NCBI RefSeq assembly: GCF_900182985.1
Contig: NZ_FXUY01000001.1
Coordinates: 2,604,001 to 2,668,000, forward strand
Direction: 5' to 3'
Length of the DNA stretch: 64,000 nucleotides
Source: Pseudomonas helmanticensis
Lineage (GTDB): Bacteria; Pseudomonadota; Gammaproteobacteria; Pseudomonadales; Pseudomonadaceae
Part shown: positions 1 through 7,113 of the stretch, one piece after another
Layout of the letters: each line of letters opens with the position of its first letter
Numbering within the stretch: position 1 is the first letter of the stretch
Position numbers and translations under genes: made by a program
Notes under the pieces: generated by a model
Database searches by the model: none
Told to the model about the DNA's origin: nothing
What the model saw: the letters and a program-made list of their open reading frames with translations, nothing else

Positions 1-709
1 CTTTCGGGATCACGGTTTTCGGCTTGTCGGCTTCAGCAGCGGTGAAACCGAGCATCTCCAGACCGCCGAAGGAGAACATGATGATCGCCATGGCCATCAC
101 CAGACCGCTGACGCCATTGGGGAAGAACCCACCGTGTGCCCAAAGGTTGCTGACCGAGGCCTGCGGGCCGCCGTTGCCGCTGACCAGCAGATAACTGCCG
201 AGCGCGATCATGCCGACAATCGCCACGACCTTGATGATCGCGAACCAGAATTCGGCTTCACCGAAGACTTTGACGTTGGCCAGGTTGATTGCGTTGATCA
301 GCACGAAGAAGGCGGCAGCCGAGACCCAGGTCGGAATGTCCGGCGCCCAGTAGTGGATGTACTTGCCAACCGCGGTCAGCTCTGACATGCCCACCAGAAT
401 GTACAGGATCCAGCAGTTCCAGCCCGACAGGAAGCCGGCAAAGCCGCCCCAGTACTTGTGTGCGAAATGGCTGAAGGAACCGGCCACCGGCTCTTCGACA
501 ATCATTTCACCCAACTGGCGCATGATCATGAAGGCGATGAAGCCGCAGATGGCATAGCCGAGGATCATCGACGGGCCAGCGGATTTCAGCACCCCGGCCG
601 AGCCGAGGAACAATCCGGTACCGATCGCGCCACCGAGGGCGATCAGTTGAATATGGCGATTTTTCAGGCCGCGTTTCAGCTCGCCTGATTGCGAGGGTTG
701 TCCGCTCAT
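1..709 (-). CDS. Aromatic amino acid permease, PheP/AroP type (partial, C-terminus outside window)
   Basis: Inner-membrane proton-coupled amino acid transporter of the APC superfamily. The visible 236 residues start at an ATG (707-709) and carry the family N-terminal signature: a HIQLIALGGAIGTGLFLG-type first helix, then FMIMRQLGEM and EEPVAGSFSHFA. They closely resemble E. coli PheP as I recall it, including the GWNCWILYILVGM segment and a SFGGLEMLGFTAAE segment near the window edge. The first six or so membrane segments are present and the remainder lies left of position 1. Substrate (Phe/Tyr/Trp) is inferred from PheP/AroP similarity; another AAT-family substrate such as D-Ala/D-Ser/Gly is possible. 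The 5' region is about 0.9 kb long and contains two short frames that may control expression. Confidence 0.88.
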   Translation of the reverse strand, partial: MSGQPSQSGELKRGLKNRHIQLIALGGAIGTGLFLGSAGVLKSAGPSMILGYAICGFIAFMIMRQLGEMIVEEPVAGSFSHFAHKYWGGFAGFLSGWNCWILYILVGMSELTAVGKYIHYWAPDIPTWVSAAAFFVLINAINLANVKVFGEAEFWFAIIKVVAIVGMIALGSYLLVSGNGGPQASVSNLWAHGGFFPNGVSGLVMAMAIIMFSFGGLEMLGFTAAEADKPKTVIPK

Positions 710-769
710 GCAAAAGGTCTCACGCAAGGTTTGATGATGTTCAGTAGACGTTGCTGCAAGGTTGCGATT

Positions 770-832
770 TCAGGCAGCCCCGATCAAACCCCAGCGCAGG
801 CACCAGGAGTTCAGCTTATTTACAACGGTCAT
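770..832 (-). CDS. Possible leader peptide (20 aa) upstream of the permease
   Basis: ATG (832) is preceded by an AGGTGA ribosome site four bases upstream and runs 20 codons to TGA at 770, ending 60 bases before the permease start. The peptide reads MTVVNKLNSW then CLRWGLIGAA, so it has two Trp codons (10 and 14) in a 20-residue frame. Size, position and Trp content fit a leader peptide that couples ribosome progress to expression of the aromatic permease. I see no textbook terminator/antiterminator pair between it and the permease, so the mechanism is inference. It could also be chance. Confidence 0.45.
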   Translation of the reverse strand: MTVVNKLNSWCLRWGLIGAA

Positions 833-1000
833 GCGTCACCTGTTTGTTTTTATCTGTGACGAAATCGAACCCGACACGCTTGTGACGCGGCGGAGTGAAC
901 AAGGCGGGTAGCCTTGAGATTTGCGCGATTACGCAGAGGGTCACAGTTAAAACGCGGCGCATTGTACACCGCTAACCCCCTGCTGCCAGACCCCGCTGGA

Positions 1001-1147
1001 TCAGCGTGGCGGTTGCCGGGATTGCGAGTGTCCACCACGAGAGACCCGGGCGGCTGCAAAAATTGAGTCAGGCCTTTGCAGGCCATCGACGTGGACGAGG
1101 AAAAAACCGTCCCACGGAGAGAGGTGGAGATCAGTCACGGCGTTCAT
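1001..1147 (-). CDS. Possible small protein (48 aa) in the permease 5' region
   Basis: An ATG at 1147 sits four bases after an AAGGAGG ribosome-binding sequence, a perfect anti-SD match and the strongest site in this 0.9-kb gap. The frame runs 48 codons to TGA at 1001. The product begins MNAVTDLHLSPWDGFFLVHV and ends in a basic Arg/Ser/Gln tail; it has no signal peptide or membrane helix. I do not recognise a family with certainty. It lies on the same strand as the permease, about 290 bases upstream, so it may be an upstream frame of the same transcript. The SD makes translation likely; the function is unknown. Confidence 0.4.
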   Translation of the reverse strand: MNAVTDLHLSPWDGFFLVHVDGLQRPDSIFAAARVSRGGHSQSRQPPR

Positions 1148-1322
1148 TGCGCCTCCTTCTTGTTATGCACCTGCACGACAGGCATGGGGCGCATCTCACC
1201 CTGCAAACGCCCTCGAAACAAGCGCGCCAGAGCTTTGCATCTCCCTCGGCCCTACGGCTTGCGGCAGCTTTTCCTTACAACATCCGAGAGTCGATCAATC
1301 CATGGCGTTTTAGCGTGGTTTT

Positions 1323-1340
1323 CGTAAATATTTCCTTACA
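1323..1340. promoter_or_regulatory. Candidate PhhR/TyrR-type box
   Basis: CGTAAA-N6-CTTACA matches the TGTAAA-N6-TTTACA consensus of TyrR/PhhR regulators at 10 of 12 positions. It lies upstream of the 48-aa frame and the permease on the minus strand. PhhR controls aromatic amino acid genes in Pseudomonas, so the context fits, but the distance to the permease is large (about 0.6 kb). Confidence 0.3.
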
Positions 1341-1507
1341 ATGTGTAACGCAAACTTGCCGATCGAGAAATGTCTGTAGGACGTCTGCAAATTGACGGTA
1401 GCTAGCTCACTAACTAAAAGTCCCGTTTAGTTTTTTGTTTTAAAACGAGAAATTTCAATCTGCAAAACAGAATAAAAAGTTTATTTAAAAATTAAATAAA
1501 TAATTTT

Positions 1508-1536
1508 TTGCATTACAAAAGTCTCTGAACTAGGTT
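1508..1536 (+). promoter_or_regulatory. Candidate sigma-70 promoter of the peptide gene
   Basis: TTGCAT (1508-1513), a 17-base spacer, then TAGGTT (1531-1536), directly after the AT-rich tract. It would give a leader of about 60 bases before the ATG at 1603. Confidence 0.35.
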
Positions 1537-1602
1537 CTTCACGTCTCGCCGGACACCTCGACCGGCCAGTCACAACCGTGAAAGTCATCTAGGAGATCGA
1601 CC

Positions 1603-1740
1603 ATGCAAGCACTGGAAAAAGACTTGGATACCGAACTGCAGCTGGACGAATGGTTTGAAGCGCCGACCCATGAAGCCGCTGTGGAAATGATGCAAGCCGA
1701 TGCGGTCGTGCCGTTCGGCACGGCGATGTGGCCTCTGTAA
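1603..1740 (+). CDS. 45-aa peptide, possible RiPP precursor
   Basis: ATG at 1603 follows an AGGAG site (spacing 7). The product begins MQALEKDLDTELQLDEWFEA and ends AVVPFGTAMWPL. The first 30 residues are acidic and likely helical, resembling a leader; the last 12 are hydrophobic with Pro, Gly and Trp, resembling a core. There is no signal peptide or membrane helix and no Cys. It is separated from a metallopeptidase gene only by a strong terminator hairpin, an arrangement typical of precursor peptides made in excess over their processing enzyme. I do not recognise the family. Alternatives are a small regulatory protein or a substrate of the peptidase unrelated to natural product synthesis. 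Confidence 0.75.
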   Translation: MQALEKDLDTELQLDEWFEAPTHEAAVEMMQADAVVPFGTAMWPL

Positions 1741-1749
1741 GGCATCCCG

Positions 1750-1788
1750 GGCAGGCACGATCCGGCCGGTCGTGCCTGCCGTTTTTTT
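1750..1788 (+). terminator. Intrinsic terminator between peptide and M29 genes
   Basis: An 11-bp perfect GC-rich stem (1750-1760 with 1770-1780), a 9-base loop and seven T residues (1782-1788). It starts nine bases after the peptide stop codon and ends before the SD of the next gene, so it probably lets only some transcripts read through. Confidence 0.85.
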
Positions 1789-1810
1789 CACGGTCAGTCA
1801 GAGAGGACTC

Positions 1811-2776
1811 ATGGATAAGCCCCGCGCGATCTCGCATTTCCTTTACTACCTCGAACATCACCCTGCCCTTGCCGGCCTCGACTCGGCGAAGGTATTGCTC
1901 GGCCACACGGCTGACTACGAAGCGCTGACCGGCACAATCGCCGAACAGGCTGGCAATCATCCTCGCTTCAAATTCAGCGCCCGACGCCTGGATCTGGAAA
2001 GCACCGCAGCGCTGAGCTCGGCGATTACCGACAGCGATCTGTACATTTTCTTCTACGACTCTTCCACCCTGCCCAACCCGCGCCCCGACGGCCCGGAGTT
2101 CGTCCGCGCCCTGCAAGGCGTGATGGCGGAAAACTGGAAGAAATCGCTGCTGTTCAAGGATTACGGCGAGTATTTCTACGACACGTTCAGCGTTACCCCG
2201 CAGCGCATTGCCGGCTTGAACAGCCATTTGATCCAGCGCATGTCCCGGGCGACGACGCTGAGTTTCAAGGACGATGAAGGCTCATGGTTTGAAACGCCGC
2301 TGAGCAGCATCAAGAAATGGACCGACATCAACGGCATCGGCAACTTCGACCTCGCGCCCGGTGAAATCGCCACGCACAGCGAAGCCATCAACGGTCACGT
2401 CAAGTTCAAGGGCACGTTTCTCAGCACCATTCCGTTTGCGCGCAAATATGGCGTGCTGGAGTCACCGCTGGAGCTGTGGATCGAGAACTCGACCATCAGC
2501 CGCATCGCCACCGAGGTGCCGGGGCTGGAGCATGATTTCAACAAATACCTGGACGCCAATCCGTCGAACCGGCGGATCGAGGAATTGGGGATCGGTACCA
2601 ATGAAGGCGTGAAGGATTTGTATGCGCGCAATGCCGGGTTTGAGGAGCGGCATTGCGGGCTGCATCTTGGGCTAGGCGGTGGCGCGAAAGGCAGTCATCA
2701 CCTGGACCTGATTTTCTCGGGCGGCGTCTTGGCGCTGGATGACAAGCCGGTGTTTGATGGGCGCTTTGTGTTTTAG
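1811..2776 (+). CDS. M29 (aminopeptidase T-like) metallopeptidase, short form
   Basis: 321 residues from ATG 1811, with a GAGAGGA site upstream. The C-terminal two thirds match the M29 thermophilic aminopeptidase fold. Candidate metal ligands are all in place: Glu185 in LAPGEI, Glu258 in EELGIGTN, Glu279/280 and His285 in EERHCGLHLGLG, and His297/Asp299 in SHHLDL. Family members are usually about 410 residues; here the N-terminal domain is shortened and divergent. It is presumably cytoplasmic, as no signal peptide is seen. It is the only partner of the 45-aa peptide upstream, which suggests the peptide (or its leader) is its substrate; this is inference. The gene ends at a REP element and a bidirectional terminator shared with rluB. 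Confidence 0.8.
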   Translation: MDKPRAISHFLYYLEHHPALAGLDSAKVLLGHTADYEALTGTIAEQAGNHPRFKFSARRLDLESTAALSSAITDSDLYIFFYDSSTLPNPRPDGPEFVRALQGVMAENWKKSLLFKDYGEYFYDTFSVTPQRIAGLNSHLIQRMSRATTLSFKDDEGSWFETPLSSIKKWTDINGIGNFDLAPGEIATHSEAINGHVKFKGTFLSTIPFARKYGVLESPLELWIENSTISRIATEVPGLEHDFNKYLDANPSNRRIEELGIGTNEGVKDLYARNAGFEERHCGLHLGLGGGAKGSHHLDLIFSGGVLALDDKPVFDGRFVF

Positions 2777-2785
2777 GCGACTGAC

Positions 2786-2856
2786 GCTATCGCGAGCAGG
2801 CTCACTCCTACAGGGGAACGCTTTTCACATTGTAGGAGTGAGCCTGCTCGCGATAG
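2786..2856. repeat. REP-type inverted repeat (CGCGAGCAGGCTC family)
   Basis: Two 26-bp arms (2786-2811 and 2831-2856) are perfect reverse complements around a 19-base loop, immediately after the M29 stop codon. Confidence 0.9.
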
Positions 2857-2900
2857 CCATTTCTCACCCACCACAACACTTCCGTTTTCGTCAGACGAAA

Positions 2901-2930
2901 AAAAACGCCAACCCTGAGGTTGGCGTTTTT
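2901..2930. terminator. Bidirectional terminator between the M29 gene and rluB
   Basis: An A-run, a 10-bp stem (AACGCCAACC paired with GGTTGGCGTT) and a T-run, functional in both directions for the convergent genes. Confidence 0.85.
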
Positions 2931-2970
2931 GTTTGGGCTTGAAGCTTGCCGCTAGAAGCTCACAGCAGCC

Positions 2971-4191
2971 TTATTCCGGCTTGCGACGCCCGAAACCCGG
3001 GCGCTGACCGGAACCCGCCGGTGCACCACGACGCTTGCCCGACGGCTTGTCGCCATCGACCAGCTTGATTCCCGGACGCTTCGGCGCAGGCTTGGCCGGA
3101 CGCTTGTTGGTGGTGTCCGCTGGACGATCCGCCACTGGCGTACCACGACCGGCAGGTGCACCACGCTCGCCACGTTCAGTGCGACCATTGGCCGGACGCG
3201 GAGCGCGCTCGCCGTCACGGGCGACTGGCTTGCGACCTGGACGCTCACCTTCGATCTGCGGCTCGCGGCTTGGACGTGGGCCGGTCGGCGCGCCAGCGGC
3301 TGGACGCAGCGTGCGCACGCGCTCGGTCTTGCCCATCGGGCGCGACGATTTGCGCTGCATACGCTCAAGCTTGTCTTTGCTCTTGGCGTTCAGTTGCGGC
3401 ATCGCCACTGGGGTCAGGCCGACTTCAGCACTGAGAATGTCGACTTCGTACTGGCTCATTTCGCGCCAGCGGCCCATCGGCAGGTCGGAGTTGAGGAACA
3501 CCGGACCGAAACGCACGCGCTTCAGACGGCTGACCACCAGACCTTGCGATTCCCACAGACGACGAACCTCACGGTTACGGCCTTCCATCACCACGCAGTG
3601 ATACCAGTGGTTGAAGCCTTCGCCACCCGGGGCCTGCTTGATGTCGGTGAACTTCGCCGGGCCGTCTTCCAGCACCACGCCGGCCTTCAGGCGCTCGATC
3701 ATTTCGTCGTCGACTTCACCGCGTACACGCACGGCGTACTCACGGTCCATCTCGTAGGACGGGTGCATCAGCCGGTTAGCCAGTTCACCGTCGGTGGTGA
3801 ACATCAGCAGACCGGTGGTGTTGATGTCGAGACGACCGATGTTGATCCAGCGACCTTCTTTCGGACGCGGCAGCTTGTCGAACACGGTCGGACGGCCTTC
3901 CGGGTCGTCACGGGTGCAGATCTCGCCATCGGGTTTGTTGTACATGATCACGCGGCGTACCGATTCGGCCGCCTCTTCGCGCTTGATCACCTTGCCATCA
4001 ATGGTGATGGCGTCGTGCATGTCGACGCGCAGACCGAGGGTGGCGTCTTTACCATTGACCTTGATCCGGCCCTGGCTGATCCAGGATTCCACGTCACGGC
4101 GCGAGCCGACGCCGATACGGGCGAGGACTTTCTGCAGTTTTTCGCCTGCTGGGCCGATTTCCTGGTCGTCTTTCTGATTGATGTCACTCAT
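2971..4191 (-). CDS. rluB: 23S rRNA pseudouridine synthase RluB
   Basis: RluB makes pseudouridine 2605 in helix 93 of 23S rRNA. The 406-residue product has an N-terminal S4 RNA-binding domain (LQKVLARIGVGSRRDVESWI, about residues 18-65) and a RsuA/RluB/E/F catalytic domain whose motif GRLDINTTGLLMFT carries the catalytic Asp. The last 120 residues form an Arg/Pro/Gly-rich basic tail, expected to be disordered and to bind RNA; such tails are common in Pseudomonas RluB. Start: ATG 4191 with GGGAGGTG just upstream; longer upstream frames begin in non-conserved sequence. It lies downstream of scpA-scpB, the usual bacterial neighbourhood. Confidence 0.95.
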   Translation of the reverse strand: MSDINQKDDQEIGPAGEKLQKVLARIGVGSRRDVESWISQGRIKVNGKDATLGLRVDMHDAITIDGKVIKREEAAESVRRVIMYNKPDGEICTRDDPEGRPTVFDKLPRPKEGRWINIGRLDINTTGLLMFTTDGELANRLMHPSYEMDREYAVRVRGEVDDEMIERLKAGVVLEDGPAKFTDIKQAPGGEGFNHWYHCVVMEGRNREVRRLWESQGLVVSRLKRVRFGPVFLNSDLPMGRWREMSQYEVDILSAEVGLTPVAMPQLNAKSKDKLERMQRKSSRPMGKTERVRTLRPAAGAPTGPRPSREPQIEGERPGRKPVARDGERAPRPANGRTERGERGAPAGRGTPVADRPADTTNKRPAKPAPKRPGIKLVDGDKPSGKRRGAPAGSGQRPGFGRRKPE

Positions 4192-4345
4192 CTGGGCACC
4201 TCCCGGTGTGGTCTGTTCAAGCGCTCTGAATTGAGCGCCTGAAGCATTGAAATCTGGGTTCTTGGCCGAAGGGATCGGCGAAGGGTCGCGAATCATACGC
4301 GGATGTCGGCCGTCGCGCATCAGAGACTAGTCGATCAGGCCAAGG

Positions 4346-4537
4346 TTATTTCTTTTTCCGCCGACCGGCGTTGCCGAGCTTGATAAGGCGCAGTGCAGCT
4401 TCAGCGAGTACCGTGCGCTTGTCGTCCTTGTCGAGTTTCTTCCAGGCTTTGATTTCGCGCTTGCTGCGGCCGCAGCCGAGGCAGATGTCGTCGCTGAACT
4501 TGCAGACGCTGATGCACGGGTCTTTTGTCGAACTCAT
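4346..4537 (-). CDS. DUF1289 family protein
   Basis: 63 residues with the DUF1289 signature: DPCISVCKFSDDICLGCGRS, four Cys spaced as a small metal or Fe-S site, followed by a basic WKKLDKDDKR helix and a Lys/Arg tail. The family is widespread in proteobacteria and of unknown role. It sits between scpB and rluB on the same strand, separated from scpB by a REP element. Confidence 0.88.
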   Translation of the reverse strand: MSSTKDPCISVCKFSDDICLGCGRSKREIKAWKKLDKDDKRTVLAEAALRLIKLGNAGRRKKK

Positions 4538-4557
4538 TTGGATACCTTTGAGAGATC

Positions 4558-4632
4558 AAAAGATCGCAGCCTTCGGCAGCTCCTACATTGGAATGCGGCC
4601 CCTGTAGGAGCTGCCGAAGGCTGCGATCTTTT
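4558..4632. repeat. REP-type inverted repeat (AAAGATCGCAGCC family)
   Basis: 30-bp arms 4558-4587 and 4603-4632 are perfect inverted repeats. This is the first of eleven copies of this family in the window. Confidence 0.92.
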
Positions 4633-4641
4633 CGGCGTCAC

Positions 4642-5637
4642 TCAGTCTTCGAATTCGCGGCGTTCGGCTTCGATGGCTTCGGCCAGGGCGCGGGCTTCGG
4701 CTTCTTCTTCGCTCAGCTCCGGTTCCAGGGCTGGCGCCGATTGTTCGAGGGCGGCGACGGCGGCCAACAGCTTTTCGCGGGCTTGGGCGACGCCAAGAAT
4801 GTCCTCTTGTGGTTCGGCTTCGGGCTCGGCTTCAAGTTCAACTGCGATGGTTGGTTCGGCGATCTGTGACTCAGGCTCAGTCTCGGTTTCACCATCAACC
4901 GTCGGCGCTTCACCGTCCGCCGCATCACGCAGCAAATCGTCGAAGTCGGTCTTGATCCCCTCCTCCATGCTGTCCAGTTCCAGCAACAACGTATGAAAAC
5001 TGGTTTCCTCTTTCTCCTCCTCCGGCTCGGCGCTGGCGTCGGCCAACTCCTGCAAGCCTTGCGGCACCGGCGCGTCGTCGAAATCGAGCACCGGGTCGGT
5101 TTCCATCTCGCGCAGTTCGGCCAGCGGCGGCAGGTCTTCGAGGTTCTTCAGGTTGAAGTGATCGAGAAACATCTTGGTGGTGGCAAACATCGCCGGTTTG
5201 CCCGGTACATCGCGGTAACCGACGACACGAATCCACTCACGTTCCAGCAAGGTTTTGACAATGTTGCTGTTCACCGCCACACCGCGCACGTCTTCGATCT
5301 CGCCACGGGTGATCGGCTGGCGATAGGCGATCAGCGCGATGGTTTCCAGCAGGGCACGGGAATAACGCTGCGGACGTTCTTCCCATAAACGTCCGACCCA
5401 CGGCGAAAACTTCTCGCGGATCTGCAAGCGATAGCCAGAGGAGACTTCCTTCAGCTCGAACGCGCGGCCCTCGCAGGACTTGCCCAGCAGGGTCAGGGCT
5501 TTCTTGAAGACCGCAGGCTCGGGGCGTTCACCCTCTTCGAATAACTCAAACAGGCGCTCAAGGGATTGCGGCTTTCCCGAGGCCAACAGAAAGGCTTCAA
5601 GCAGGGGCGCCAGCTCGCGGGGTTCAGTCAGGTTCAT
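4642..5637 (-). CDS. scpB: Segregation and condensation protein B
   Basis: ScpB is the winged-helix kleisin partner in the SMC-ScpAB condensin that helps chromosome segregation. Residues 1-185 carry the two winged-helix domains, with the conserved LETIALIAYRQPITRGEIEDVRGV and KTLLEREWIRVVGYRDVPGKP regions. Residues 185-331 are an unusually acidic Glu/Ala-rich tail. The total of 331 residues is longer than Bacillus ScpB (about 200), as is usual in pseudomonads. scpA begins 11 bases upstream on the same strand. Confidence 0.95.
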   Translation of the reverse strand: MNLTEPRELAPLLEAFLLASGKPQSLERLFELFEEGERPEPAVFKKALTLLGKSCEGRAFELKEVSSGYRLQIREKFSPWVGRLWEERPQRYSRALLETIALIAYRQPITRGEIEDVRGVAVNSNIVKTLLEREWIRVVGYRDVPGKPAMFATTKMFLDHFNLKNLEDLPPLAELREMETDPVLDFDDAPVPQGLQELADASAEPEEEKEETSFHTLLLELDSMEEGIKTDFDDLLRDAADGEAPTVDGETETEPESQIAEPTIAVELEAEPEAEPQEDILGVAQAREKLLAAVAALEQSAPALEPELSEEEAEARALAEAIEAERREFED

Positions 5638-5648
5638 GTTTCGACTCG

Positions 5649-6470
5649 TTATTCGGCTCGGGCTCGCACGTGGATCGCGGCGAACGGCTCATTCTGCACC
5701 AGCTCGACCAAGGATTCCTTGACCAGTTCAAGGATCGCCATAAAGGTCACCACCACACCCAGCCTGCCCTCTTCGGCAGTAAACAGCTCGACGAACGGCA
5801 CAAAACCGCCGCCCTTGAGCCGTTCCAGCACATCGCTCATGCGCTCGCGAGTGGACAGTGCCTCGCGGCTGACCTGGTGGCTTTCAAACATGTCGCCACG
5901 GCGCAGTACTTCGGCCATGCACATCAAAATCTCTTCCAGCGCGACATCCGGCAACAGCTTGCGCGCCCGGGCTTCCGGGGCGTCGAGCTTGGGCACGATG
6001 ACATCGCGACCCACCCGGCTCAGGCCATCAATGCCTTCGGCGGCAGCCTTGAAACGCTCGTATTCCTGCAAGCGGCGGATCAGTTCAGCGCGCGGGTCAT
6101 CTTCTTCGTCTTCGATGGTTTCGGCGCGCGGCAGGAGCATGCGCGATTTGATCTCGGCCAGCATCGCAGCCATCACCAGATACTCGGCGGCGAGTTCCAG
6201 GCGCACCGACTGCATCAACTCGACATAGCCCATGTATTGGCGGGTGATTTCCGCCACCGGGATGTCGAGGATGTTGATGTTCTGTTTGCGGATCAGGTAC
6301 AGCAGCAGGTCGAGCGGGCCTTCGAAGGCGTCAAGAAAGACTTCCAGCGCATCCGGCGGGATGTACAGGTCGAGCGGCATTTCCATGACCGCCTGGCCAT
6401 AGACCATGGCAAACGGCAGTTCCTGCTGAGCGCCGGCCTGGGGATCGACAACGGTTTCCACTGCGGACAT
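5649..6470 (-). CDS. scpA: Segregation and condensation protein A
   Basis: Kleisin subunit of the SMC-ScpAB complex, 273 residues. The N-terminal SMC-binding motif is clear (FEGPLDLLLYLIRKQNINIL, with IPVAEITRQY following), and a C-terminal winged helix lies near residues 200-255. An extra 45 residues precede the kleisin core. Its ATG directly abuts the TGA of yciO, so the two are translationally coupled. rnm-yciO-scpA-scpB form one minus-strand operon. Confidence 0.95.
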   Translation of the reverse strand: MSAVETVVDPQAGAQQELPFAMVYGQAVMEMPLDLYIPPDALEVFLDAFEGPLDLLLYLIRKQNINILDIPVAEITRQYMGYVELMQSVRLELAAEYLVMAAMLAEIKSRMLLPRAETIEDEEDDPRAELIRRLQEYERFKAAAEGIDGLSRVGRDVIVPKLDAPEARARKLLPDVALEEILMCMAEVLRRGDMFESHQVSREALSTRERMSDVLERLKGGGFVPFVELFTAEEGRLGVVVTFMAILELVKESLVELVQNEPFAAIHVRARAE

Positions 6471-7100
6471 TCAGGCCTCGACCATGAACGGCGTCGGATC
6501 GCCGCAACCGACGCGGACGACTTCCGGATCATCACCGGTCAGGTCGATCACGGTGGACGCCTTGATACCGCCGAAGCCGCCATCGATGATCAGGTCCACC
6601 TGGTGTTCAAGCAATTGGCGCATTTCGTGCGGATCGCTCAGCGGGTCTTCTTCGCCGGGCATGATCAGGGTCACGCTCATCAACGGCTCGCCAAGCTCGG
6701 CCAGCAGCGCCAGGGCGATCGGCTGGCTTGGCACGCGCAGGCCGATGGTGCGTTTCTTCGGATGCAGCAACAGCCGTGGCACTTCGCGGGTGGCGTTGAG
6801 AATAAAGGTGTACGGCCCCGGCAGATGCGCTTTCAGGATACGAAAGGTGCCGGTGTCGATCTTGGCGTAGTTGCCCAGTTGCGACAGGTCACTGCAGATC
6901 AGCGCGAAGTTATGCTTGTCATCGAGCTGACGCAGACGCCGCACGCGCTCGATGGCGTTCTTGTCGCCGATCTGGCAACCGATCGCATAGGAAGAGTCCG
7001 TGGGATAAACCACCACTCCGCCCTTGCGGATGATCTCGACCGCCTGTTTTATCAGGCGCGCTTGTGGGTTTTCCGGATGTATCTGGAAAAATTGACTCAC
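6471..7100 (-). CDS. yciO: YciO-type YrdC-domain protein (threonylcarbamoyl-AMP synthase family)
   Basis: 209 residues of the Sua5/YrdC/YciO family that binds ATP and RNA-like ligands; TsaC-type members make threonylcarbamoyl-AMP for tRNA t6A. The sequence is closer to E. coli YciO than to TsaC: VSQFFQIHPENPQ at the start, GGVVVYPTDSSYAIGCQIGD, LPGPYTFILNAT and GLRVPSQPIA. I chose GTG 7100, because AGGTAG precedes it and YciO homologues begin at this point; an in-frame ATG at 7139 would add 13 residues. YciO's activity in vivo is uncertain, so the t6A role should not be assumed. Confidence 0.92.
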   Translation of the reverse strand: MSQFFQIHPENPQARLIKQAVEIIRKGGVVVYPTDSSYAIGCQIGDKNAIERVRRLRQLDDKHNFALICSDLSQLGNYAKIDTGTFRILKAHLPGPYTFILNATREVPRLLLHPKKRTIGLRVPSQPIALALLAELGEPLMSVTLIMPGEEDPLSDPHEMRQLLEHQVDLIIDGGFGGIKASTVIDLTGDDPEVVRVGCGDPTPFMVEA

Positions 7101-7113
7101 ATTTTCTACCTGT

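Larger units (their letters stand above)
710..1602. other. Long divergent intergenic region, AT-rich in its right part
   Basis: The 893 bases between the permease and the peptide gene hold the two short minus-strand frames and the PhhR-like box. From about 1400 to 1515 the sequence becomes strikingly AT-rich, with runs of A and T, against a GC-rich background. Such tracts in Pseudomonas often mark strong promoters or sites for MvaT/MvaU silencers; this is inference. Longer frames here are not supported. Confidence 0.5.

Noticed and set aside
1006..1395. 129-codon plus-strand frame in the permease/peptide gap
   Set aside because: No SD, Arg-rich shadow composition, and it overlaps the better supported 48-codon minus frame.
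4192..4320. 43-codon N-terminal extension of rluB
   Set aside because: ATG 4191 has a strong GGGAGGTG site and starts just before the S4 domain.
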